Below are positions 24,271-33,338 of a stretch of 64,000 nucleotides of DNA, piece by piece. The stretch lies in the NCBI GenBank assembly GCA_045811525.1, contig JBJMTV010000040.1, positions 1 through 64,000 of the forward strand, given 5' to 3'. Source of the stretch: VAZQ01 sp045811525. GTDB lineage: Bacteria; Pseudomonadota; Alphaproteobacteria; Rhizobiales; Xanthobacteraceae. Both the position numbers and the translations under genes were made by a program. Every line of letters begins with the position of its first letter. The stretch's first letter is position 1. Under the pieces are notes generated by a model. That model searched no databases. It was not told the origin of the DNA and saw only the letters and a list, made by a program, of their open reading frames with translations.

Positions 24271-25479
24271 TTATCGCTGCGCCGTCCCGGGCACGCCGCT
24301 GCGAAAAGCAATCGCCTGCGGCACCAGCAACAGCGGCAGCGCGCTCAGCGCAATCGGTAAGAAGGCAAGCCGCGGACTGCCGGCGAGATCCCAGGCCGCC
24401 CCGCTGAGGACCGCCACCACCAATGCCGATCCGTAACTGATGGTGAACATGGCAGCGGACAGGCGCGCTACCTCCTGCGGCGGCGCCAGCAACGGCGGCA
24501 GGCCGAAGCCGAGCGTCATGACGACGGCGCCGAGAAAACCGAGGATCCCGGCGAGCAGCACGGTCAGCATGTCCGCAGTCAAGGCAAGACCTACGACGCA
24601 CAGCAGCATCAGCGCGCCACAGCCGACAAACGGCCAAGCCCGTCGTTCGAGCCGCCGCGCGACGACGAGCAACGCGAAGGAAGCCGGCAGCTGGCCGAAA
24701 TTGAGCGCGGTCAGCGCATATGCGACGAGATCCGGCCGCCCCGCCGCCGTGAGATGCCCGGGCAGGAAAGCATTGCTGCAGAAATAAATGCTGTTGACGC
24801 TGGCAAACAGAAACCCGATCTGCCAGATCAGCTTGTTCTTCCAATCCGGCCACCAGCTGCGCCCGCTCATCGGAGCGAGCGCAGCGTTATCGTTCGCGCG
24901 CGGCGCGGCGAGCCACGTGAGCAGTGCGATTGCGAGCAGCGGCAAGCCCCAGACGACGAGGCTTGCGCGCCAGGAATTGCCGGTAAGCGGAAGCACGAGC
25001 GGGATCGTCAGCATGACAGCGATTGTCTCGGCCACGAGGAGCCCGTTGCTGTAAAGCGCACTGCCGAAGCTCACGCGATCCGGGAGCCAGGCCCGCACCA
25101 GCGGTGGCAGCGCCGGCTGCATGATGGCAACGCCTGCGCTCATCAGAATGGTGGCGCCATAGAGTGCATAGACGTCAAGCACCGCGCCGCGCAGGCCGGA
25201 TGCCACACCGGCCACCAGCAATCCGATCACAAGCGTAGAGAGCGCACCGAGGCGGGCGATCAGCAGCGACCCCGGCAGTGCGGCGAGCGCAAAGAGCACC
25301 GGCGGCAATCCCGAGAGAACGCCGATCTCGGTGCCGGAGAGCCCGAGATCGGTCTGAATGCGAGTGATGACCGGCGGCACCGCGAGAATGGTCAGACGCA
25401 GTCCGACGCCGGCGAGCCACAGTAGGCTCGCCACCACCCAGAAACTCGGGAGCGACGCGCGCGGCACGGCAATGCTCAA
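24271..25479 (-). CDS. MFS transporter (CynX/NimT-like)
   Basis: A 402-residue, twelve-span major facilitator protein. The order IQTDLGLSGTEIGVLSGLPPV, LPGSLLIARLGA, and VTMLTIPLVLPLTGNSWR resembles the cyanate / 2-nitroimidazole branch (CynX), which exports or imports small organic anions; the substrate cannot be read from sequence. The start codon is TTG, sharing two bases with the TGA of valS, so the two are translationally coupled. DUF2459 follows after ten bases. Confidence 0.85.
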   Translation of the reverse strand: MSIAVPRASLPSFWVVASLLWLAGVGLRLTILAVPPVITRIQTDLGLSGTEIGVLSGLPPVLFALAALPGSLLIARLGALSTLVIGLLVAGVASGLRGAVLDVYALYGATILMSAGVAIMQPALPPLVRAWLPDRVSFGSALYSNGLLVAETIAVMLTIPLVLPLTGNSWRASLVVWGLPLLAIALLTWLAAPRANDNAALAPMSGRSWWPDWKNKLIWQIGFLFASVNSIYFCSNAFLPGHLTAAGRPDLVAYALTALNFGQLPASFALLVVARRLERRAWPFVGCGALMLLCVVGLALTADMLTVLLAGILGFLGAVVMTLGFGLPPLLAPPQEVARLSAAMFTISYGSALVVAVLSGAAWDLAGSPRLAFLPIALSALPLLLVPQAIAFRSGVPGTAQR

Positions 25480-28325
25480 GCTGCACCTGCGAGCCGCTCC
25501 AGTGCCTCCCTGATCTTGACGCGCCGAGTTTGCGCGGCCTCGCGCTTCTCGCGCTCGCCTTCCACGACCTCCTCGGGAGCGCGCGCGACGAAATCGGCGT
25601 TGCCGAGCTTGGCGTCAATGCGCGCGATGTCGCTGTCAATGCGGGCCATCTCCTTGTCCAAGCGCGCCTTCTCGGCAGCGAAATCGATCACCCCTTTGAG
25701 CGGCAACGCCGCGACCTCGCTACGCACGAGAAGCTGCACCGAACCGGGCGGCGGAGCGGGTGCCATGGAGATCGTAGACAGTCGCGCCAGCCGGCGGATG
25801 GTCTCACCCCAGCGCTCGGCCCGGGCCTGCGTCGCTTTCGCCACACCGACCAGCACGAGCGGAATCTCAACCGCCACCGTCATGTTCATCTCGGCGCGCA
25901 CGGAGCGAACGGCACTCACCAGATCGACCACCCAGCCGATCTCGCTCTCGGCATCCGCATCCTCGAGGGGAAGATGCTTGGGCCAGGAGGCGAGCGCGAG
26001 GAAACCCTCACGCGCCGTCCCTCCGTCGGTGGTGACCCGCCACAACTCCTCGGTAATGAAGGGCATGAAGGGATGCAGCAGCTTGAGAATCTCATCGCGA
26101 ACCCATGCCGCCATCGCGCGAGTCTCGTCCTTCGCGCGCCCATCGGCCCCCTGCAAGACCGGCTTCGCAAGCTCGAGGTACCAGTCGCAAAAGACATTCC
26201 ACACAAAGCGATAGGCACCGGTCGCCGCATCGTTGAAGCGGTAGTCCTCGATCGCCTGGGTGATCTCGCGCTTGGCCCGCTCAGCCTCGTGTCCAATCCA
26301 GCGGTTGAGACTCTCGGTCGCCGAGCTCGGATCGAAACCAGGCACAGTGATGCACTCGTTGATCTCGGCGAAGCGGCAGGCGTTCCAAAGCTTGGTCGCA
26401 AAATTCCGCGAACCCTCAACGCGTTGCATCGAAAGCTTGATGTCGCGTCCCTGCGCCGCCATGGCGGCGAGTGTGAAGCGCAAGGCATCGGCGCCATATT
26501 CCTCGATCACGGGAATCGGGTCGACGACGTTGCCCTTCGACTTCGACATCTTGGCGCCGTGCTGGTCACGCACGAGCGCATGGATGTACACGTCGCGGAA
26601 CGGCACCTCCTCCATGAAGTGCAAGCCCATCATCATCATGCGGGCGACCCAGAAGAAAATGATGTCGAAGCTCGTCACCAAGGCGTCCGTCGGATAGTAG
26701 CGCGCGAGCTCCTTGGTCTCGTCCGGCCAGCCGAGCGTCGAGAACGGCCACAGCGCCGAGGAGAACCAGGTGTCGAGCACATCCTCGTCGCGCCAGATCG
26801 CAAAAGTGGTTTGCCGGCCGCCCTCGGCTTGGCGCGCATATACCTGCTCCAATGCCTCCCGGTCCCCGGAGACCACGACCACGTCCTCGGCACCGTAGTA
26901 GTTGCGCGCCTGCGCCAGCGCCTCTTCCTCGGAGGCGGCGACGAACGTCTCGACCACGGTCTTGAATTGCTGGCCGCTGCCGAGCAGCACCCTGCCCTGC
27001 GCATCGGCAGTGAAGCCGTACCAGGCTGGAATTTGATGGCCCCACCATAGCTGGCGCGAGATGCACCAGGGCTGGATGTTCTCCATCCATTCGAAATAGG
27101 TGCGCTCCCAGTGGCGCGGCACAAAAGTCGTGCGGCCGGCGCGCACGGCGGCGACTGCGGGCTGCGCCAGGGCTTTCGCGTTGACATACCACTGGTCGGT
27201 CAGGAACGGCTCGATCACCACGCCCGAGCGGTCGCCGTGCGGGACCATATGCGTGTGCTGCTCGGTCCTGGCGAGAAGACCCGCCGCATCCATGCGCGCG
27301 ACCACCTCCTTGCGCACGACGAACCGATCGAGGCCGTGATAGGCGAGCGTCTCCTCCAGATCGCTCGACGGCGGTACGCCGCACCGAAACGCCTCGTTGG
27401 GCGCGAGGTCGAGCTTGCCTTCGGGATCGAGGACCCGGATCTGCGCGAGATCATGGCGCCGACCAACCTCGAAGTCATTGAAGTCATGGGCCGGAGTGAT
27501 TTTGACGGCGCCAGTGCCTTTTTCCGGGTCGGAATATTCATCGGCAATGATTGGGATGCGGCGGCCCACCAGCGGAAGGATCGCATTGCGACCCACCAGC
27601 CGCTGGTAGCGCTGATCGTTGGGATGCACGGCAACGGCCGCGTCGCCCAGCATGGTTTCCGGGCGTGTTGTGGCCACGGTGATGAAGGTGTCGGACAAGC
27701 CCTCCACCGGATATTTGAAGTGCCAAAGATGCCCTTTCACCTCCACCTGCTGAACCTCGAGATCGGAGATGGCGGTGAGAAGCTTCGGATCACAATTGAC
27801 CAGCCGCTTGTCCTTGTAGATCAGGCCTTCACGATAAAGCGCGACGAACACCTTCAGCACGGCACGCGAAAGGCCGTCATCCATGGTGAAGCGTTCACGC
27901 GCCCAGTCGCACGAGGCACCAAGACGCTTGAGCTGATTGACGATGGTGCCGCCGGACTCCGCCTTCCAGGCCCACACCCTTTCCAAAAACTTGGCACGCC
28001 CGAGCGCGCGCCGCTGCGGCTGCTGACGCTCCATTAACTGCCGCTCCACCACCATCTGGGTGGCGATTCCGGCATGGTCGGTGCCTGGCTGCCAGAGCAC
28101 GTCGCGTCCGCGCATGCGCTGGAAGCGGGCGAGCACATCCTGCAGCGTGTTGTTGAGCGCGTGCCCCATATGCAACGAGCCCGTCACGTTGGGCGGCGGA
28201 ATGACGATGCAGTAAGGCTTTGCATCTTGGCGGTCCGAGCGGCCGCAGCGAAAGGCCTGCGCCTCCTCCCATGCGGCATAGATCCGCTTCTCGACGGCAG
28301 CGGCCTGGTACGTCTTGTCAATCAT
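25476..28325 (-). CDS. valS: Valyl-tRNA synthetase
   Basis: A 949-residue class I aminoacyl-tRNA synthetase charging tRNA-Val. The HIGH motif is in PPNVTGSLHMGHALNNT and the KMSKS loop in KMSKSKGNVVDP. The editing domain has TTRPETMLGDAAVAVHP. The anticodon-binding region and a C-terminal coiled-coil arm (DKEMARIDSDIARIDAKLG) complete the family layout. The ATG at 28325 (MIDKTYQAAAVEKRIYAAWE) is the family start. Its position near popZ, tolC and pcm is conserved in alphaproteobacteria. Confidence 0.97.
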   Translation of the reverse strand: MIDKTYQAAAVEKRIYAAWEEAQAFRCGRSDRQDAKPYCIVIPPPNVTGSLHMGHALNNTLQDVLARFQRMRGRDVLWQPGTDHAGIATQMVVERQLMERQQPQRRALGRAKFLERVWAWKAESGGTIVNQLKRLGASCDWARERFTMDDGLSRAVLKVFVALYREGLIYKDKRLVNCDPKLLTAISDLEVQQVEVKGHLWHFKYPVEGLSDTFITVATTRPETMLGDAAVAVHPNDQRYQRLVGRNAILPLVGRRIPIIADEYSDPEKGTGAVKITPAHDFNDFEVGRRHDLAQIRVLDPEGKLDLAPNEAFRCGVPPSSDLEETLAYHGLDRFVVRKEVVARMDAAGLLARTEQHTHMVPHGDRSGVVIEPFLTDQWYVNAKALAQPAVAAVRAGRTTFVPRHWERTYFEWMENIQPWCISRQLWWGHQIPAWYGFTADAQGRVLLGSGQQFKTVVETFVAASEEEALAQARNYYGAEDVVVVSGDREALEQVYARQAEGGRQTTFAIWRDEDVLDTWFSSALWPFSTLGWPDETKELARYYPTDALVTSFDIIFFWVARMMMMGLHFMEEVPFRDVYIHALVRDQHGAKMSKSKGNVVDPIPVIEEYGADALRFTLAAMAAQGRDIKLSMQRVEGSRNFATKLWNACRFAEINECITVPGFDPSSATESLNRWIGHEAERAKREITQAIEDYRFNDAATGAYRFVWNVFCDWYLELAKPVLQGADGRAKDETRAMAAWVRDEILKLLHPFMPFITEELWRVTTDGGTAREGFLALASWPKHLPLEDADAESEIGWVVDLVSAVRSVRAEMNMTVAVEIPLVLVGVAKATQARAERWGETIRRLARLSTISMAPAPPPGSVQLLVRSEVAALPLKGVIDFAAEKARLDKEMARIDSDIARIDAKLGNADFVARAPEEVVEGEREKREAAQTRRVKIREALERLAGAA

Positions 28326-28429
28326 TGCTGTTTGAATCCGCAGTTCGCGGTAAAAAGCCCGCCACCTCCGGCCTGTCAACGTCCATATTCTCCTGTCATT
28401 CCGGCAGAAATCGCATCAGAGTCTCGGCA

Positions 28430-29644
28430 ATGACTATTCCCAAGCTCGCGCTGCCACGATCTGCCGAGCAGCTCCCCACCCGCTCGATCGTGCTCCTCGC
28501 CGGCGCAGGCTTTGCGAGCCAGGCCATGGTGCGCGTGACCGATTCACTCCTGCCGCAGATTGCCGTCGATTTCGGCACCACTGTTGGCGCAGCGTCGATC
28601 GTGGTCACGGCGTATGCCGTCAGCCACGGCTTGATCCAGCTTGTGATCGGACCGCTTGGCGATCGGTTCGGGAAGTATCGTACGGTCGCGGTCATGTGCG
28701 GCCTCGCCACCCTGCTGGTGGCGTTGTGCGGAACAATGCAGTCGCTCTCGACGCTTGCCGCCGCGCGCTTTGCCTCCGGTGCTGCAGCGGGCTGGATCAT
28801 TCCGATCTCGATGGCCTATGTCGGCGATGTCACGCCCTACAATCGTCGCCAGCCGATTCTTGCGCGCTACCTCTCTGGCCAGATCTGTGGCCAGCTGTTC
28901 GGTCAGGCCGCAGGCGGCGTGCTCGGTGATCTCTTCGGCTGGCGTAACGTATTCTTTGTGCTGGCCGGGCTGTTTGCCTTGGCAACCGCCGGTCTCGTCG
29001 TTGAGCTTGTCTGCAATCCGCGAACGCGCCGGCAAAGCGGCACTGAGGACACCCCGGGCGGCTTCGCCAGCGACTATCGTGCAGTTCTCTCCACACGTTG
29101 GGCGCGGCTGGTGATCGTTGCTGTGTTCATCGAGGCCAGCATCGGCTGGGGTGCCTTTGCCTATGTCGGAGCCGACCTGCACCAGCGTTTCGGATTGAGC
29201 TTCACTGCCGTGGGGCTGATCGTCGGCACGTTCGCTATTGGCGGACTGCTCTACGCAGGGTCAGTGCAGCAGCTTGTCAACGCTATGGGGCAACCTGGCC
29301 TGGCGGCATTCGGCGGCGCACTGATGGGGCTTGCCTACGCTGTTCTGGGGATCGCCCGTGTGTGGTGGCTCGCACCCGTGGCAGTGACGGCTATCGGGCT
29401 TGGCTTTTATGCCCTGCATAACACGCTGCAGACGAATGCGACGCAAATGACCCCGCAGGCGCGCGGCACGGCCGTCGCCATTTTCTCGTCGGCCATCTAT
29501 CTCGGGCAGATGGTCGGCGTCGCTGCCGCGGCTCTCGTCTTTGACCGCACTGGCGCGGTGCCCTTGTTCGCGCTGACAGCCGTGGCGCTCCCGGCGTTGG
29601 GCTTTTGGTTTGCGGTGCAGCTCCGACGCGAGTCGGCGCGCTAG
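28430..29644 (+). CDS. MFS transporter
   Basis: A 404-residue twelve-span major facilitator. Landmarks are DSLLPQIAVDFGTTVGAAS, GPLGDRFGKYRTVAV (the loop 2-3 motif A, GxLxDRxGRR-type), AGWIIPISMAYVGDVTPYNRR and ARGTAVAIFSSAIYLGQMVG. The overall shape resembles drug or arabinose-efflux-type exporters; the substrate is unknown. It is divergent from valS and convergent to popZ, so it interrupts the usual popZ-valS order as a lone transcription unit. Confidence 0.87.
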   Translation: MTIPKLALPRSAEQLPTRSIVLLAGAGFASQAMVRVTDSLLPQIAVDFGTTVGAASIVVTAYAVSHGLIQLVIGPLGDRFGKYRTVAVMCGLATLLVALCGTMQSLSTLAAARFASGAAAGWIIPISMAYVGDVTPYNRRQPILARYLSGQICGQLFGQAAGGVLGDLFGWRNVFFVLAGLFALATAGLVVELVCNPRTRRQSGTEDTPGGFASDYRAVLSTRWARLVIVAVFIEASIGWGAFAYVGADLHQRFGLSFTAVGLIVGTFAIGGLLYAGSVQQLVNAMGQPGLAAFGGALMGLAYAVLGIARVWWLAPVAVTAIGLGFYALHNTLQTNATQMTPQARGTAVAIFSSAIYLGQMVGVAAAALVFDRTGAVPLFALTAVALPALGFWFAVQLRRESAR

Positions 29645-29723
29645 CGCGGGACGTACCAACCGCGACGCCCACCAGGATGGTGTGTTGATCCACCGCCCAC
29701 AGGTTAACACGATCGGCGGCTAA

Positions 29724-30407
29724 TCAGGGCTTGCCGCGCGAGACTCGCTCGATCTCGGCGCGGACCAGGCGCTCCACCAGACTGGGGAGATTGTCATCGA
29801 GCCAAGTCTTCAACATCGGCCGAAGCATTTCCCGCACCAGGTCCTCGAGCGTGCGCGCGTTCTGAGCCAAAACGGTGTGCGCGAGGTTATTGAACGCGGA
29901 ATCGACGGCCGCGCTGGTCGCCGCCGAGAGCAAGCTGCTGATATCGGGCGCCGCCGCTCGCGGCGGCTCGGGATTTGGAGGTGGTGCCGCTGCTGAAGCT
30001 GCAGGCGACCTCTCGTCCAGCACCACGTCACGCTCGTGCTTGGCGCCGCCAGAGCGCTCCCGTTCAGGATCTCGCGCCGCCATCTCCTCAGTAAGATCGA
30101 GAATTCCCGGGGCCGGTTCAGCAGCCGCAGCCCCCGCAGCGGGCGCCGGCGGGCGCGTCACCTGCAATTGCGCCAGCATGAAATCGAGATCCTCGTCATC
30201 CAGCGATGAGTCCGGCGCCGGGAATGGTGTCACCACCGCCCCAGCCTCAGGCCGGGACGGAACCGGTTCGAGAGGCCGCTGCGAGCTGCCGGGTATGACG
30301 CCCTCTGTTGGCTGCGGCTTCATCGTATCGTCATCTGAGATGATGCGACGGATGGACGCCAGAATTTCCTCCATCGAGGGCTCTTGACCCTTGGCAGGCT
30401 GTGTCAT
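29724..30407 (-). CDS. popZ: PopZ-like polar organising protein (DUF2497)
   Basis: A 227-residue protein with the PopZ layout: a short N-terminal helix EPSMEEILASIRRIISDDD, a long acidic, Pro/Ala-rich disordered centre, and C-terminal helices AFNNLAHTVLAQNARTLEDLVREMLRPML, DDNLPSLVERLVRAEIERVSRG that drive self-assembly. PopZ anchors chromosome centromeres and polarity factors at the cell pole in alphaproteobacteria. The ATG at 30407 is the family start (MTQPAKGQEPSMEE). The gene lies between tolC and valS, its usual neighbourhood. Confidence 0.9.
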   Translation of the reverse strand: MTQPAKGQEPSMEEILASIRRIISDDDTMKPQPTEGVIPGSSQRPLEPVPSRPEAGAVVTPFPAPDSSLDDEDLDFMLAQLQVTRPPAPAAGAAAAEPAPGILDLTEEMAARDPERERSGGAKHERDVVLDERSPAASAAAPPPNPEPPRAAAPDISSLLSAATSAAVDSAFNNLAHTVLAQNARTLEDLVREMLRPMLKTWLDDNLPSLVERLVRAEIERVSRGKP

Positions 30408-30516
30408 TGCCGCATCCCCACCCGGACTGCCGCAGTGTCCGAGCCAGCTTGTGCCCACGCGCACGCGCCGGTGCGCAAGGGCACCGAGCATACCGATTCA
30501 TAATGCCTAACGTGGC

Positions 30517-30571
30517 GGTTCAGAAGTCCGCATCATTCTTGCCGCAAGCTCATTATGCGGAGTTCTGAACC
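30517..30571. repeat. Palindromic intergenic repeat 1
   Basis: GGTTCAGAAGTCCGCAT at 30517-30533 pairs with ATGCGGAGTTCTGAACC at 30555-30571, with one mismatch over 17 bases and a 21-base loop. It lies in the 320-base gap upstream of popZ and downstream of tolC. Length and form fit the mobile palindromic elements scattered between genes in Bradyrhizobiaceae. Confidence 0.6.
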
Positions 30572-30596
30572 AAGCCACACCAGACTTATCGTTTCC

Positions 30597-30670
30597 TAGT
30601 GTCCTTCGATTCGGAAGCTCGACAACTTCGGTGCCGCAACAATCATGCGAGCTTCGGAATCGGGACACTA
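30597..30670. repeat. Palindromic intergenic repeat 2
   Basis: A left arm at 30597-30621, starting TAGTGTCCTTCGATTCGGAA, pairs with the right arm at 30648-30670 ending GGAATCGGGACACTA, with one mismatch and a two-base indel. The TAGTGTCC ends look like the termini of a short non-autonomous element. It sits 26 bases from repeat 1, so two different palindromes occupy this one gap. Confidence 0.6.
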
Positions 30671-30727
30671 CGTGACGAGTATCACATGTGAACGCTCACC
30701 CGCAAAGAACCGGCTGAACGCTGTCTC

Positions 30728-32254
30728 TTACCTGCCGTCCGGGATGCGCACCCCCATCCAGGCATCGCGCACCTGCTGGTAATGCACCATCGGCTCGTAG
30801 ACCTCGATGCGCAAGCCGAGGATTTGCGGCGAAAGGCTGCCAACTGCGGCAAGTACAGTATACGACGCGACAATACGGTCACGCTGCGCTGTCACGAGCG
30901 CGACCCGCGCATTCACGAGATCCTGCTGCGCATTGAGGACGTCTAGGGTCGTACGCTGCCCGACGCGCGCTTCCTCGCGCACGCCGTTGAGGGCCACCTC
31001 GGCGGCAGTCACCTGCGCCTGGGTGGCAATCACCTGCGCCTTGGCGGCATCGAGCTGGCCCCAGGCCTGGGTGATGGTCGATTGCACCAGATCGCGCGCA
31101 TTGTCGAGATCGAGGCGCCGCTGTCCGAGCGTCTCCTTCGACTGGCGAATGGCAGCATATTCGGCGCCCCCTTGATAGATGGGCACGGTGTACTGGGCTC
31201 CGACCGAGGCCGACAGGGACTCGATCACCGCCAGACTGTTGGTCGAGCCGAAGCTCTTTTGCGCCTGCGCGACCGCCGTCAAGGTGGGCGCGAGCGCTCC
31301 TTCAGCAACCTTCACCTGCAGCACTGCAATGTCGACGTTGTACATTGCGGTGGTGATGGTCGGGTGCTCGCTGCGCCCGCGGCCGATCGCAGCGTCGAGG
31401 GTGCGCGGGGAGAAACGGTCGACCGGGCTCGCCGGAGCGAGACGCGGTGGCGGATCGACGCCGATCACCTGCCGATAGTTCGCGCGTGCGGTAGTGTAGT
31501 TCGATTCGGCTTGCGAGAGTTGCGAGCGCCCGCTGGCCAGCCGGGACTCCGCCTGTGCCACATCGGTGCGCGTCACCTCCCCCGCGGCGAACCGATCGCG
31601 CGTCTGGCGCAGCGTGACCTCGAGCACATTCACGTTGCTGCGCTGCAGCTCGACGATAGCGGCGGTCTGCAGCAGATTCATGTAGGCGGTCGCAGCATTG
31701 AGCAGCACGGTCTGCTCGCCGCTGCGCAACGTCTCGCGGGCGGCGAAGACCTGTCCCTCGGCCTGGCGCGTCCGATTTGCGGTCTGAAATCCGTTCAGCA
31801 GTGTCTGGGTGAAGGTACCGCCGAAGGTGCTGACAGCCTCGTTGCCAGAGTTGCGGGTGTAGGTCGGGAACGGCGCTATGGCGGTGGGCGGGGAGGTTGT
31901 CACGCGGCCGAGCGGCGGGCTGCGGGTGAGTGTGTCCAGGTACTGCTCGGTAAGGCTCGCGTTGGCGCTCACTCGCGGACGGTAACCCGAGAGCGCGGTG
32001 GGAACGTTCTCATCGACGGCGCGTGTCGCGGCACGTTGTGCGTTGAGCGCCGGATTGTTCTGATACGCCTGGATCAGCGCCCCTTCAATGGTCCCGGCGC
32101 CGGCGCCGCCGATCAGTCGCGCGGCATTGATGCCGAGCTCCGCCGCGTCGGCGACGAGCGACGTGGTGACGAGCGGCATGAGCGCGCCCAACGCAAGCGC
32201 GCCCGCAGCCGTACCGCACGCTACTGCTCGCCGCCATCGAGCGTCACGCCACAT
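30728..32254 (-). CDS. tolC: TolC-family outer-membrane efflux/secretion channel
   Basis: A 508-residue exported outer-membrane protein. The signal region runs CGTAAGALALGALMPLVTTSLVADAA; the mature part begins TIEGALIQAYQNNPALNAQRAATRAVDENVPTALSGYRP, classic for the TolC family. Repeats of coiled-coil helices follow (RFAAGEVTRTDVAQAESRLASGRSQLSQAESNY; REEARVGQRTTLDVLNAQQDLVNARVALV). The ATG at 32254 is favoured over a GTG at 32266 because GGTGGGA lies just before it. It could serve the RND pumps in this window and type I secretion. It stands between pcm and popZ, as in relatives. Confidence 0.92.
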   Translation of the reverse strand: MWRDARWRRAVACGTAAGALALGALMPLVTTSLVADAAELGINAARLIGGAGAGTIEGALIQAYQNNPALNAQRAATRAVDENVPTALSGYRPRVSANASLTEQYLDTLTRSPPLGRVTTSPPTAIAPFPTYTRNSGNEAVSTFGGTFTQTLLNGFQTANRTRQAEGQVFAARETLRSGEQTVLLNAATAYMNLLQTAAIVELQRSNVNVLEVTLRQTRDRFAAGEVTRTDVAQAESRLASGRSQLSQAESNYTTARANYRQVIGVDPPPRLAPASPVDRFSPRTLDAAIGRGRSEHPTITTAMYNVDIAVLQVKVAEGALAPTLTAVAQAQKSFGSTNSLAVIESLSASVGAQYTVPIYQGGAEYAAIRQSKETLGQRRLDLDNARDLVQSTITQAWGQLDAAKAQVIATQAQVTAAEVALNGVREEARVGQRTTLDVLNAQQDLVNARVALVTAQRDRIVASYTVLAAVGSLSPQILGLRIEVYEPMVHYQQVRDAWMGVRIPDGR

Positions 32255-32451
32255 GAAACATCCCACCCCACGCGACCTGCTGAGCCGCGAGCACTGCGCC
32301 AGACTCCACTTGGACTCTGGTCAGCAAACATAACCATAGTCGGGGCCGATTGCGGCGTAGAACCGGTGCAGCAAAGGCGTTTGCACAGAAACGTGCCGCT
32401 TGATGTTTTCCGGTCACACCGCGACCGCACACAGCAGCACAAGCCACACAA

Positions 32452-33120
32452 TTAAAAGACGAATTGTGGCTCGGCGGCGAAGCCAGGGAGCATTGGCGCG
32501 GGCGCATCGAAAAACGACCGCCCACTGAGATCGCTGCGGATGCAGTGGTAAAGCATTCCGCGGGTCAAGGGCGAGCGCCCGAGCATGGTGGCAAGCCGCC
32601 CGCCTTCCTTGACTTGCCTGCGCAGCGCCTCGGGGACGAACTCGACGGCGCCGTTGATGAGGATCACGTCGTAGGGAGCCTGCGCCGGAAGTCCTTCGGT
32701 CAGCGGGCCAGTGGCCACCGTAACGTTACGGACATTGCACGCCGCCAAGTTGGTCTTTGCCTGAAGCGCGAGCTCCGCGTTGTCCTCGAGCGCGACAACG
32801 CTGCCGGCGAGTCGACCCAACAGGGCAGACGCATAGCCGGTCGCGCAGCCCACATCCAGCACGTGGTCCTGCGGACCTATGGCGAGGGCCTGCACGAGCT
32901 TGGCGAGGACCATAGGTCGCAACAGCCGTCGTTTGGCGGCTTCACCTGCGGCAGCGAGGGGAACGTCGCCGTCAAGATAGGCAAGCTCCGCATGTGCCTG
33001 CGGAACAAAACGCTCGCGCGGGAGCTCCAACATCACGCCGACGATGCGCAGGTCGGTGACGTCACAGGTGCGGATCTGGCTGTCGACCATCGTCCGGCGC
33101 GCCGCGGCATAGTCGATCAT
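32452..33120 (-). CDS. pcm: Protein-L-isoaspartate O-methyltransferase family protein
   Basis: A 222-residue methyltransferase that in the family repairs isoaspartyl residues using S-adenosylmethionine. It starts MIDYAAARRTMVDSQIRTCDV, shows motif I VLDVGCATGYASALLGRLAG, and ends with HCIRSDLSGRSFFDA and PMLPGFA.EPQFVF. The rhizobial branch beside tolC is somewhat divergent from E. coli Pcm, and its true substrate may differ. An in-frame start nine bases upstream is possible. The next gene, tolC, begins 197 bases further on. Confidence 0.85.
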   Translation of the reverse strand: MIDYAAARRTMVDSQIRTCDVTDLRIVGVMLELPRERFVPQAHAELAYLDGDVPLAAAGEAAKRRLLRPMVLAKLVQALAIGPQDHVLDVGCATGYASALLGRLAGSVVALEDNAELALQAKTNLAACNVRNVTVATGPLTEGLPAQAPYDVILINGAVEFVPEALRRQVKEGGRLATMLGRSPLTRGMLYHCIRSDLSGRSFFDAPAPMLPGFAAEPQFVF

Positions 33121-33338
33121 CAATCGCATCCTTGCAGCTCGGGACGACTTTGTTTGTTTAGCGGCAAGCAGCGGAGCCCGGCAAGAACGACAGCGCCGCG
33201 GCCGGCCAGGGCTGCGACATCAATGATAACTGGCGCGCCCACAGAATAATGGCTCGGTGCTTTGCTCGCAGAGACGGCCGCCCGCCTCAATGAAGGCCCG
33301 TCTCCGGCGGCGAACGTCACGCCGACACCCCTGTTTAC

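Noticed and set aside
25530..27050. A 500-codon open frame opposite valS.
   Set aside because: Antisense to a gene with clear synthetase motifs; composition is that of a shadow frame.
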